DNA from: Ignavibacteriales bacterium UBA1304
GTDB taxonomy: Bacteria; Bacteroidota; Ignavibacteria; Ignavibacteriales; Ignavibacteriaceae
Reading direction: 5' to 3'
Length of the DNA stretch: 64,000 nt
Assembly: GCA_002307295.1 (NCBI GenBank)
Contig: DBTY01000046.1
Location: 91,052 to 155,051 of the forward strand
Shown: one piece after another, positions 55,898-63,991 of the stretch
Layout of the letters: the number at the start of each line of letters is the position of its first letter
Numbering within the stretch: position 1 is the first letter of the stretch
The notes under the pieces: generated by a model
Database searches by the model: none
Seen by the model: the letters and a program-made list of their open reading frames with translations, nothing else
Told to the model about the DNA's origin: nothing
Position numbers and translations under genes: made by a program

Positions 55898-57202
55898 ATG
55901 TCTAAAAACAAAATTGTTTTCCTTGATCAATCGAAAAGTCCAACTCACTATTATAACATATTAGCTGATTTACCTACTCCAATGGCTCCTCCGCTTCATC
56001 CGGCAACAAAACAACCGGTCGTTCCAGAAGATCTTACGCCAATTTTTGCAAAAGAATTAATCGAACAGGAAATGAGCGGCGAACGCTACATTGAGATTCC
56101 TGACGAAGTACAGGATCTTTATAAATTAAGCAGACCCACTCCGTTGATCAGAGCGTCTAACCTTGAAAAAGTTCTTGATACTCCGGCTAAAATTTATTTT
56201 AAATATGAAGGCGCAAACCCAACTGGCAGCCATAAAACTAATACGTCAATACCTCAGGCTTACTACAATAAAAAACAGGGTATTAAAAATCTTGTTACTG
56301 AAACCGGCGCAGGGCAGTGGGGATGTTCGTTGGCTTTAGCTTGTAAGCATTTTGATATGGGCTGCGAAGTGTTTATGGTTAAGGTTAGTTATGAGCAAAA
56401 ACCTTATAGAAAAACTTTTATGGGATTGTTTGGCGCAACTGTTCATGCAAGCCCTACAAACCTTACAAACTCTGGACGAAACGTTTTAGCTAAAGATCCT
56501 AATTCTCCCGGTTCGCTTGGCATTGCAATCAGCGAAGCTGTTGAAGTTGCCGTACAAAGAGACGACACTAATTATACCCTTGGCAGCGTATTAAACCATG
56601 TTATGCTGCACCAGACAATTATTGGGCAGGAAGCTAAAATTCAGATGGAGCTTATTGACGAGTATCCGGATGTTGTTATCGGCTGCGTTGGCGGCGGCAG
56701 TAATTTTGCAGGCATCGCTTTTCCGTTTGTGCAGGATAAATTAAGCGGCGCAAAAAAGAATCTTGAAATTATTGGCGTTGAACCAAGTTCTTGCCCAACA
56801 TTAACAAAAGGAAAATTTGAATATGATTTTGGAGACGAAGCCGGATTCACTCCTTTGATGAAAATGTATACCCTGGGACACGATTTTATTCCTCCTTCCA
56901 TTCATGCAGGCGGTTTGAGATATCATGGCGCTTCGCCAATTGTTTCGCACTTATATCACGAAGGAATTATCGGCGCTTCGGCTTACGACCAATTGGACAT
57001 TTTCAAAGCCGCTCAGCTTTTTGCTCAGGCGGAAGCCATTGTGCCTGCTCCTGAAAGTTCTCATGCAATTAAAGAAGCTATTGAACAGGCTCTTAAATGC
57101 AAAGAGTCCGGCGAAAAGAAAACGATCCTGTTTAACTTATCAGGACACGGGTTCCTTGATTTAGGCTCTTATGAGAAATTTCTTAATAATGAACTGGACT
57201 AA
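55898..57202 (+). CDS. trpB2: Tryptophan synthase beta-like enzyme (TrpB2 type)
   Basis: 434 residues of the PLP-dependent TrpB2 family: the long N-terminal extension (LPTPMAPPLHPATKQPV), PTPLIRASNLE, PLP lysine K113 in GSHKTNTS, ETGAGQWGCSLALA, the phosphate loop GCVGGGSNFAG and HAGGLRYHG. It joins serine and indole to make tryptophan. TrpB2 lacks the residues needed to couple strongly to TrpA; no trpA is adjacent. The frame opens at 55886, but GGAGG at 55888-55892 places the start at ATG 55898. Under the attenuator described above, it is derepressed when tryptophan is short. Confidence 0.92.
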   Translation: MSKNKIVFLDQSKSPTHYYNILADLPTPMAPPLHPATKQPVVPEDLTPIFAKELIEQEMSGERYIEIPDEVQDLYKLSRPTPLIRASNLEKVLDTPAKIYFKYEGANPTGSHKTNTSIPQAYYNKKQGIKNLVTETGAGQWGCSLALACKHFDMGCEVFMVKVSYEQKPYRKTFMGLFGATVHASPTNLTNSGRNVLAKDPNSPGSLGIAISEAVEVAVQRDDTNYTLGSVLNHVMLHQTIIGQEAKIQMELIDEYPDVVIGCVGGGSNFAGIAFPFVQDKLSGAKKNLEIIGVEPSSCPTLTKGKFEYDFGDEAGFTPLMKMYTLGHDFIPPSIHAGGLRYHGASPIVSHLYHEGIIGASAYDQLDIFKAAQLFAQAEAIVPAPESSHAIKEAIEQALKCKESGEKKTILFNLSGHGFLDLGSYEKFLNNELD

Positions 57203-57230
57203 TTTCTGATTTAGAATAGTAATTAAATAA

Positions 57231-57270
57231 AAAAATCCCGGTTTTGTATTATGCTCGTCCGGGATTTTTT
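57231..57270. terminator. Bidirectional terminator between trpB2 and the T9SS protein gene
   Basis: AAAAATCCCGG / CCGGGATTTTT (57231-57241 and 57259-57269), a perfect 11-bp stem with a 17-base loop and A/T runs on both sides, between convergent genes. Confidence 0.92.
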
Positions 57271-57275
57271 ATTAA

Positions 57276-58061
57276 TTATTTTAAAAGTAACATTTTGTTT
57301 GTTTTAACAAGATTGTCGGCTTGTAATCTGCAATAATAAATTCCGCTAGATAAGTTTGAAGCATTAAACTCAACTTCATATTGACCGCTGTTTTTTTCGG
57401 AAGATATTAAATTTCTTACTTCGCAACCTAATGCGTCATAGACCTTTAGCGTAACAAAACTTTTGTATGGAATTGTAAACTTAATTTTGGCGCTTGGATT
57501 AAACGGATTTGGATAATTTTGCAAAAGCAAAACTGAGCCCGGCTGATTTGTAATTGTTACGCTGGTCGCCTGAGTTACATTCACTGAAAAGTTTGGCGCA
57601 AAATTCCATTGAGTCTTAGAGCTGACGCCTGAGGCGTAAATTGTTTGAATGCCGGTAATATCTGGAGCAGTATAATAGAAATTAAAAACGTATTTCTGGT
57701 TTGTAAAAATTTTTGCGCTGTTATGCGTAAGCTCGCCGTTTAGCAATTGTAGGTTTGCATCGAATATCCCTAGGATTCCGTTAGATGCTGCAATATCAAC
57801 ACCGGCCCGATCAGCGGCTCCGCTAACTATTGTAACTGTATATAATCCGGTTTGCTTTGGAGATAGAGTTGCCGGCCCTCCAATTGTAACTGATACGGAA
57901 GGATTTGCATTCCCGTGGCAAAAACAGCCTACGGTTCCCGATTTCAAAGTTCGGCCAGTCATGCCGGTCGGATATGAAAACAGCGTGAAGTTCAATCCGA
58001 TTATTATAAGAGCAATAGAAAATACTTGCCTTGTTATAAAACGTCTCTTTATCATTATCAT
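57276..58061 (-). CDS. Secreted protein with choice-of-anchor V-like domain and T9SS sorting domain
   Basis: 261 residues. N-terminal basic then hydrophobic signal (RRFITRQVFSIALIIIGLNF). The first domain has GCFCHGNANPSVSVTI, where a CxCH replaces the CxxCH seen in related choice-of-anchor V proteins, followed by a Reeler-like beta-sandwich. The end is a T9SS domain (QNYPNPFNPSAKIKF, VYDALGCEV, SGIYYCRL). The choice-of-anchor assignment is by resemblance and moderate. Two ATGs (58061, 58055) follow GGAG; the second has the better spacing. Confidence 0.72.
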   Translation of the reverse strand: MIMIKRRFITRQVFSIALIIIGLNFTLFSYPTGMTGRTLKSGTVGCFCHGNANPSVSVTIGGPATLSPKQTGLYTVTIVSGAADRAGVDIAASNGILGIFDANLQLLNGELTHNSAKIFTNQKYVFNFYYTAPDITGIQTIYASGVSSKTQWNFAPNFSVNVTQATSVTITNQPGSVLLLQNYPNPFNPSAKIKFTIPYKSFVTLKVYDALGCEVRNLISSEKNSGQYEVEFNASNLSSGIYYCRLQADNLVKTNKMLLLK

Positions 58062-58328
58062 TTCTCCATCTCGTTGTAAAATTATAAGCCTCTAAGTCTA
58101 TATGATAAGAATTCCATTTTAGATAGAAAAGTTCCTATAGAATTAAATATGCTAAAACTAATTTTGTTTTTCTGTAAAACAGCATCGCGCTAATGATATA
58201 CAAAACGAAGTTAGTCTGTTAAAACAAGAAGCAATTATTCAGCTTCATTTGCAGCTTATGCGGGAATAACAATTTGTTATAGTCGATTATTATGTAATAA
58301 AAAAATATTAAAAAGTAGAAATATTTTC
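58062..58328. other. Intergenic stretch without recognised gene
   Basis: Between the T9SS protein gene and the promoter of the ABC operon. It is AT-rich, without an open frame of note, RNA motif or repeat that I could recognise. The promoter and operator that follow are listed separately. Confidence 0.6.
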
Positions 58329-58359
58329 TTGACAAGAGAGAAAATATTATTTATGTTTG
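58329..58359 (+). promoter_or_regulatory. Promoter of the ABC-GntR operon
   Basis: TTGACA at 58329-58334 and TATGTTTG at 58352-58359. The second matches the Bacteroidota -7 element TAnnTTTG, and the upstream TTG is 20 bases from it, the usual -33 spacing. As a sigma-70-type promoter it also reads TTGACA-17-TATGTT. It lies 40 bases before the ATPase gene. Confidence 0.78.
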
Positions 58360-58383
58360 AGTGTATTAGTTAAGTAGTACACT
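58360..58383 (+). promoter_or_regulatory. Palindromic operator for the GntR/YtrA-type repressor
   Basis: AGTGTA (58360-58365) and TACACT (58378-58383), perfect inverted halves with a 12-base spacer, starting one base after the -7 element and so covering the likely transcription start. It closely resembles the AGTGTA-N13-TACACT repeat that I recall for YtrA of Bacillus. The GntR protein of the operon is the natural ligand, giving autoregulation; this is inferred. Confidence 0.7.
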
Positions 58384-58398
58384 AAAACAGAGGCTAAG

Positions 58399-59265
58399 AT
58401 GATCGAAATTAAGGATGTGAATTTTGGTTATAAAAAAAGAGGGCTTTTATTTGACGGACTCAATTTGCAACTGAAGCCGGGCAATATATATGGGCTATTG
58501 GGGAAGAACGGAGCCGGAAAAACTACGCTGCTAAAAATAATTTCGGGACTGCTTCACATTTCCAAAGGGGAGCTATTGCTTGATGGCGCTAAAATAATCG
58601 AACGCGATCCGGCGATATTACAGGATATTTATTTTTTACCAGAAAATTGTTATTTGCCGGATATGCAAATGGACGAATATTTTGAAATTTATTCTGTATT
58701 CTACAACAGATTTAATAAAACAAAATTTGACGAATATTTGGTGAAATTTGAAATCCCATTTGCAGTTAAACTATCTTCTTTATCATTTGGGCAAAAGAAA
58801 AAATTTGCTATTGCGTTTGCGTTAGCCGCTGAAAGCCGCATTCTGCTGTTAGATGAACCGACAAACGGATTAGACATCCCTTCAAAAAGCATATTCAGAA
58901 AACTTTTAGCTGAGTCAATTAATGAAGAAAAAGTATTTTTGCTTTCTACTCATCAGGCGCGCGACGTAAAGAATTTAATTGATTCAATTATTATTCTTGA
59001 AGCGGGCGGCGTTATATTTAATCAATCGCTTGCCGATACAGGCGATAAACTTTCTCTCTGTTTCTTACAAAAAGAACCGAATGCAAACGATATTTTATAT
59101 TGCGAAAAAACTTTGGGCGGTTATGCTGTATTTGCAGAAAAAGAAAAATACAGCAATGATGAAAACGAAATTGATATTGAAATGCTGTTTAACGCCGTTC
59201 TGGAGCAAAAAGAAAAATTTGCCGCATTTTTTTCAAAAGGAGTTGATAATGAAAAAACACTTTGA
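58399..59265 (+). CDS. ABC transporter ATP-binding protein (YtrB-like)
   Basis: 288 residues. Walker A GKNGAGKTT (K41), signature LSFGQKKK (residues 128-135, with Phe in place of the first Gly of LSGGQ), Walker B RILLLDEPTNGLD (D152, E153) and H-loop STHQARD. It powers the permease encoded next, which it overlaps by 17 bases. First gene of a five-gene operon with its own promoter. Exported substrate unknown; similar sets respond to cell-wall antibiotics in Firmicutes. Confidence 0.92.
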   Translation: MIEIKDVNFGYKKRGLLFDGLNLQLKPGNIYGLLGKNGAGKTTLLKIISGLLHISKGELLLDGAKIIERDPAILQDIYFLPENCYLPDMQMDEYFEIYSVFYNRFNKTKFDEYLVKFEIPFAVKLSSLSFGQKKKFAIAFALAAESRILLLDEPTNGLDIPSKSIFRKLLAESINEEKVFLLSTHQARDVKNLIDSIIILEAGGVIFNQSLADTGDKLSLCFLQKEPNANDILYCEKTLGGYAVFAEKEKYSNDENEIDIEMLFNAVLEQKEKFAAFFSKGVDNEKTL

Positions 59266-60016
59266 TCTGCAACGCTTTATACTCCTTTTTGTTCGCGAGC
59301 TGATACTGAATAAACTAAGCATTTTAATTATGGGCGCAGCTTTGACGCTGTTGTTCCTGGGTTGGGATTATGTCTGGCGCTATATACACATGTCCGTTTA
59401 CATAAAGCATTATTTTGTATATCCTGCCGCTGCAGTATTTTATTGTCTGGCAATAACATCTTCTGTTTTTAAGGAGCTCGATTCAAGCCAAAAGAAAATT
59501 GAATATTTAATGATACCGGCTTCAGTATTGGAAAAATATTTGGTGAAATATATTTACTCCACGTTTGTTTTAATAATAATGAGTATTGCGGCGATATCAA
59601 CAGCTTCAATAATAGTAGAGCTGTTGAAGGTTCTCAGTCTTCCCGGTAAAAGTATGAGCTCAATAATGAACCATTACACATATGCTCAATTAGTTTTAGT
59701 CTTGAGCTATTATTTCCCTTTGCAGGCGTATTTCTTTTTTGGAGCGGTTTATTTTAGAAAATTAGAGTTTATAAAAACTTTAACTATGATAATTGCCATG
59801 TATGGAATTATTTATATGTTTTATTCAACTGTATTGGATCCATTTACTTATATAATAGGTACAAAATATTCATATGTTTTAAGCGTAAACAGCATCGAGT
59901 ATACAAAGGATCTAGCTTCGGTAATCAGATTTGTTACAGTGAGTGTTTTACCATTGGCTTTGTTAGTTGTAGGTTATTTAAGGTTAAAAGAGACAGAGGC
60001 GGCTGATGGAATTTAG
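59249..60016 (+). CDS. ABC transporter membrane protein
   Basis: 255 residues from ATG 59249, which has AAGGAG upstream; the longer frame from 58979 runs inside the ATPase gene. About six membrane segments: residues about 18-35 (LNKLSILIMGAALTLLFLGW), 48-65, 100-125, 145-170, 180-200 and 225-245. Hydrophobic, no sign of a periplasmic domain. It pairs with the preceding ATPase. Overlaps the next gene by 11 bases. Confidence 0.8.
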   Translation: MKKHFDLQRFILLFVRELILNKLSILIMGAALTLLFLGWDYVWRYIHMSVYIKHYFVYPAAAVFYCLAITSSVFKELDSSQKKIEYLMIPASVLEKYLVKYIYSTFVLIIMSIAAISTASIIVELLKVLSLPGKSMSSIMNHYTYAQLVLVLSYYFPLQAYFFFGAVYFRKLEFIKTLTMIIAMYGIIYMFYSTVLDPFTYIIGTKYSYVLSVNSIEYTKDLASVIRFVTVSVLPLALLVVGYLRLKETEAADGI

Positions 60017-60398
60017 CGGCTCTCAACCGATCTATTTACAGATTGCCGAAATTATTTGCGGCAAAATCCTTTCCAATGAATGGAAAGCTGGGGATAGAAT
60101 TCCTTCTGTAAGAGAACTGGCGGTTACGGTTGAAGTGAATCCTAATACTATTATGAGAACTTTTTCTTTTTTACAGGAAAGAGAAATAATCTCGAACCAG
60201 CGCGGTATTGGTTTTTTTGTTACCGACGAAGGTCGCGCTAATGCTAAAAAATACTTATCTGAAAATTTTATAAATAATGAATTAAAAAATATATTTAAAA
60301 CAATGGACCTTTTATCAATGAATTTAAGCGATATAAAGGCATTGTACAATGGCTATAAAAACAGCGGAGGCAAAAATGAAAATGAAATTAACAAATAA
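60006..60398 (+). CDS. GntR family transcriptional regulator, YtrA subfamily
   Basis: 130 residues: winged helix GSQPIYLQIAEIICGKILSNEWKAGDRIPSVRELA in shape, then VNPNTIMRTFSFLQERE and GIGFFVTDEG, followed by a short helical tail for dimerisation instead of a large effector domain, which defines the YtrA group. It sits inside the operon it likely controls and has a fitting palindrome at the promoter (58360-58383). Confidence 0.92.
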   Translation: MEFSGSQPIYLQIAEIICGKILSNEWKAGDRIPSVRELAVTVEVNPNTIMRTFSFLQEREIISNQRGIGFFVTDEGRANAKKYLSENFINNELKNIFKTMDLLSMNLSDIKALYNGYKNSGGKNENEINK

Positions 60399-61083
60399 AA
60401 TACTACTCATTTTGTTCGGTTTTATTTTAGTTACTTTAACTGTTGCAAAAGTAGTTCTGGAAAAGAAAATAGAAGTAAACAGAGTTCCCTCCGCGCCGGG
60501 AGCAAAAACAAACAGGTTGGAAAGTAATTTTTCTGATTTCAACGTAATTGAAATAAAAGGGAAGTACAATGCGACTATTTATAAAGGCGATTTTAATAAA
60601 ATAGAAATAGAAGGACCGGAGAACCTAATTTTTAAGTATACATCTGTCGAAAAATACGGAGATAAAGTTATAATATCATCAGGCGTTGATTTATCAAAGT
60701 ATGGGCAAGTAATTAACGTTACAATTAGCGTTAAGGATATAAAATCAGTTTCTGCTTATTGTGGCAGCATAGTTGAATTAGAAAACATTACAGCTGATAC
60801 GATAAACATAACGGCGACTGATTCTTCGTTAGTTAACAGCGCTATATGCAGCTTTACAAAAGCGAATATATTTGCAAAGGATAACGCTTTAGTTTTTATA
60901 TCAAAAACAAAAAACGCTTATGTGCAATTATCTAATTACGGACGGCTTAGTCTAGAAGCTGATGGAAGTTACGTTACTGGAACAATGGGCGATAAAGCGG
61001 AAATGATTTTAACTGGTAAAGTCAAAGTTAATAACATAGATAAAAGTAAACTAAAAGCTAATCAACAGGGAGCGTTAAAATGA
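60376..61083 (+). CDS. DUF2807 / GIN-like putative auto-transporter adhesin-head domain protein
   Basis: 235 residues from ATG 60376, with GGAGG five bases before; the frame opens at 60349 without such a site. An N-terminal membrane anchor or signal (ILLILFGFILVTLTVAKVVL) precedes a beta-rich region with FNVIEIKGKYNATIYKGD and repeated short V/I turns (VELENITADTINITATDSS), matching the DUF2807 beta-helix pattern common in Bacteroidota. Overlaps the GntR gene by 23 bases and the next gene as ATGA. Role in the operon unknown. Confidence 0.75.
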   Translation: MKMKLTNKILLILFGFILVTLTVAKVVLEKKIEVNRVPSAPGAKTNRLESNFSDFNVIEIKGKYNATIYKGDFNKIEIEGPENLIFKYTSVEKYGDKVIISSGVDLSKYGQVINVTISVKDIKSVSAYCGSIVELENITADTINITATDSSLVNSAICSFTKANIFAKDNALVFISKTKNAYVQLSNYGRLSLEADGSYVTGTMGDKAEMILTGKVKVNNIDKSKLKANQQGALK

Positions 61084-62237
61084 AAAAGATTGTATTTATT
61101 AAGAGTTGCATTTGCTTAATCTCGTTATTTATTATGGCTATGGCAGGGTGCCAAAATAGTAGCTCTAAATTAATTGATGAAAGCGCTAAAGCTTTTGTCG
61201 CAGGAAATATAAAGTCGGCAAAAAGTTACGTTGAGCAATCTATAAATGCAAATCCGCAAGATGAAAAATCATATTTCCGTCTTGCAAGCATAAGCATGAA
61301 TACTGATTATGATAATCCGGAAGTAATAAGCGCTAATCTGAAAAAAATTGAGATTGTTGATACAAACTATATCGGGTTATTACAAAAATCTTTTTCGTTT
61401 CTGACTGCTTATACATGGTGCGAAGGGCGGCTTATGAGCGATAAAAGCGACGCTAAAGATAAAATAGCAAATGAGATAGCGATGATTGATGATGCTATAA
61501 AACGCAATCCAAATAATCCAAAATTATTTTATTCGAGAGCTATATGGCATTATTTATTAATGCAAGATGAAAATGCTATAAACGATTTGAATATGGCTGT
61601 TCATATTAAACAGGATTTTGTTCAGGCGTATTTAATGCGTTGCAACATTTATTGCAATCTTGCCGCTTATGGAAAAGATGGTCGTAAAATTGAATATTTT
61701 AACAGGTCGCTTTACGACTGTAAGAAATTAAAAGCTTTAAATTACGATATTAAAGAAATCATATATAAACTGGTTGAGTGTATTAGTAGCAAAATGAGAA
61801 GCGTAGATAATGAAAATAAACTTTTTGATGAAGCATATATGGCGGATACAACCATTACTTTTGCTTTAGAAAACAAAGCGGGCAATGAAGAACATAATAC
61901 GCATGACTATGAAGCCGCCTGCCGCGATTATTCGATTCTTTATAAAAAACATCCTGAAAAGCTTTCTTTTCTAATTAATATGGGAAAACTAAAAATAAAA
62001 ATGGGAAGCATTGAAGAAGGAATGAAAGATCTTAAGTCTGCAATTGGGAAAACAAAAGACAGGGAAATTGTAGAAAGCGCGCAAAGAGCTATAGAACGGT
62101 ATTATAAAAAAAATGAAAAGAAAAACGATGTTTCTACATCAAGAAGTAACTCAAGATCAGAAAAATTTCAAATAAACCAATCCTCAAGAAATGATAGAAG
62201 GAAAATCAGCAGACGGGATGGGGTATTAGATAAATAA
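61080..62237 (+). CDS. TPR-repeat lipoprotein
   Basis: 385 residues. The signal ends in a lipobox (MAGCQ, Cys near residue 24), so the protein is lipid-anchored. Several tetratricopeptide repeats follow: SYFRLASISMN, KLFYSRAIWHYLLMQDENAINDL in shape, QAYLMRCNIYCN and SFLINMGKLKIKMGSIEEGMKDL. The last 40 residues are basic and Ser/Arg-rich. TPR proteins scaffold other proteins; the partner here is unknown. Last gene of the operon. Confidence 0.82.
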   Translation: MKKIVFIKSCICLISLFIMAMAGCQNSSSKLIDESAKAFVAGNIKSAKSYVEQSINANPQDEKSYFRLASISMNTDYDNPEVISANLKKIEIVDTNYIGLLQKSFSFLTAYTWCEGRLMSDKSDAKDKIANEIAMIDDAIKRNPNNPKLFYSRAIWHYLLMQDENAINDLNMAVHIKQDFVQAYLMRCNIYCNLAAYGKDGRKIEYFNRSLYDCKKLKALNYDIKEIIYKLVECISSKMRSVDNENKLFDEAYMADTTITFALENKAGNEEHNTHDYEAACRDYSILYKKHPEKLSFLINMGKLKIKMGSIEEGMKDLKSAIGKTKDREIVESAQRAIERYYKKNEKKNDVSTSRSNSRSEKFQINQSSRNDRRKISRRDGVLDK

Positions 62238-62266
62238 TGCAAATACTTTAAGATTAAAATATTATT

Positions 62267-62418
62267 GAAATGCCGCCAGACGATAGTTATTTATTAAAAT
62301 AAAATTTCTTGCAAAGCCGAGGGGAGAAGAACGCGCTTTCAGCGCTTTAATATCCACAAGAAGCGCTGACAGGAAAATAATAGATGACTGATTTTGGCAG
62401 TCGTCAAGACGGCATTTC
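62267..62418 (+). ncRNA. Candidate structured leader RNA upstream of the TonB-receptor-like gene
   Basis: A long-range stem GAAATGCCG / CGGCATTTC (62267-62275 and 62410-62418, nine perfect pairs) with a second pair GACGA / TCGTC (62279-62283 and 62401-62405) encloses about 115 bases. Inside lie CAGCGCTT / AAGCGCTG (62340-62347, 62361-62368, 8 pairs) and GACTG / CAGTC (62386-62390, 62398-62402), the latter overlapping the TCGTC strand by two bases. TTCTTG/CAAGAA is an alternative. No family recognised; it could be a riboswitch, a small RNA or an mRNA leader. Confidence 0.42.
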
Positions 62419-62464
62419 TGATTTAGTAGTTGAAAATGTTATAAATTAAATAAATGAGGGAGTA

Positions 62465-63991
62465 ATGAAAAGTTTGTTTACGGTGATTATTGGTCTTTTA
62501 TTATTAAGCAATATATCTTTTGCGCAAAAGGGAGCTAACTCTTATAAATTAACCGGATACATTGTCGATTCGTCAGGCGGTAAAGCTTTGCAGGGAGTAA
62601 ATATTTTAGTCTTATCAAGAACTGAAAATACTAATATAGGCGGCGGCGCTACGGATGTAAAAGGAATGTTCGATATTACAAAAATCCCCAATAAAAATGT
62701 GCGTATAAAAGTATCTCGAGTAGGATATCAGACAAAAGTAATAGATTCGGTTTCGCTTGAATCTTCATCGCAAATAGGGCAGATAAAGCTACGAGCTACT
62801 GCATACGAAATGCCGGAGCTTGTAATTCAATCCGTAAGGCCAATGGTTGAGTTCAAGGCGGATAAAAAAGTTATAAATATCGATCAGGTGCCGCAAGGGA
62901 CTGGAACGCTGACTGACGCGTTAAGAAACTCTGGAGTTGTAGAAGTTGATCCAAAATCAAACGCAATAACCGTGCATGGTCAATCGGTTACAATACAGAT
63001 GGACGGTCATCCGTATGAAATGCCAACAGATATGCTGGCGCAAATGCCAGCCGCAATGGCTGAACAAGTAGAAGTAGTCACTTCGCCCTCCGCTAAAGAA
63101 AGCGCCGAGGGAAGCTCGTTTATTCTGAATATTATTTCACGCAAAAATAAATTTGATAGTTTCAGCGGTTTGGCAAATGTTAATTTTGGCACGGATAAAT
63201 TTTATAGAAGCGGTTTAAGCTTAAATTATAAACAGAATAAGCTGAATCTATTCGGCTCTTTTTATGGATCATCGTATGAGTCTACAGGTTCGAACGATTA
63301 TAGCAGATATAATTATAAAAGCGCGGATTTTTATGAACAGTCATCTACGGGCGAAAGTAAAAGCAATAGCTTGTCCGGTTCTTTCAGACTCGGTATGGAT
63401 TATGACGTAAACGCTAATAACTCAATTACAATTACTGCGCGCTATGATAAGAGAAATTCAAAGAATGATAATGTTTTAGGAAATGTAATTAGCAATAATA
63501 TGCTTATAGAGCAATATGATTATGCAAGAAATGATCATAGCGAAAATGACAACGACAATCTTTCTCTATATGGTTTTTATAAGAAAAAATTTGAGAAAAA
63601 AGGAGAAGAGCTTACGTTAGACGCTTTATACACTAAGATAAGCGCGCCTTCTAATTCAAATATGAATCTCAATTATAGCAATCGGAATTATTTAGATATG
63701 CATAAAAATGGAACCAGCTCAGATACAAAAAACTATATAGTAAAATTAAATTATGTAAAGCCAACCGGCGTTGGAAAATTTGAAACCGGATATAATTTTA
63801 CTGTTAGGGATAAGGGGCTAAATTATAATGCGCTTGATTATTTGAATGCGGAAAACGTATGGTCGGATACGGCAAAGTTAAGTAATTATTTTACTTACAA
63901 AGAAAGAATTAACGCTTTATATTTAACTTATTCAAATGAGCTTGGAGCATTTAATCTAACAACTGGCGTGCGTATGGGGAGTGTAAAATAG
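62465..63991 (+). CDS. TonB-dependent receptor-like outer membrane protein, carboxypeptidase-regulatory-like domain at the N-terminus
   Basis: 508 residues: signal peptide (MKSLFTVIIGLLLLSNISFAQ), a CarboxypepD_reg-like domain (about 28-105, YKLTGYIVDSSGGKALQGVNI), a plug-like region (LTDALRNSGVVEVDPKSNAITVHG, PSAKESAEGSSFILNIISRKN), then barrel strands with many aromatic residues. Members of this OMP group are usually about 750-900 residues, so the TAG at 63989, in the middle of what should be barrel, indicates a truncation or frameshift; nine bases remain in the window, so this cannot be resolved. Start ATG 62465 has GAGGGAG upstream. Confidence 0.78.
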   Translation: MKSLFTVIIGLLLLSNISFAQKGANSYKLTGYIVDSSGGKALQGVNILVLSRTENTNIGGGATDVKGMFDITKIPNKNVRIKVSRVGYQTKVIDSVSLESSSQIGQIKLRATAYEMPELVIQSVRPMVEFKADKKVINIDQVPQGTGTLTDALRNSGVVEVDPKSNAITVHGQSVTIQMDGHPYEMPTDMLAQMPAAMAEQVEVVTSPSAKESAEGSSFILNIISRKNKFDSFSGLANVNFGTDKFYRSGLSLNYKQNKLNLFGSFYGSSYESTGSNDYSRYNYKSADFYEQSSTGESKSNSLSGSFRLGMDYDVNANNSITITARYDKRNSKNDNVLGNVISNNMLIEQYDYARNDHSENDNDNLSLYGFYKKKFEKKGEELTLDALYTKISAPSNSNMNLNYSNRNYLDMHKNGTSSDTKNYIVKLNYVKPTGVGKFETGYNFTVRDKGLNYNALDYLNAENVWSDTAKLSNYFTYKERINALYLTYSNELGAFNLTTGVRMGSVK

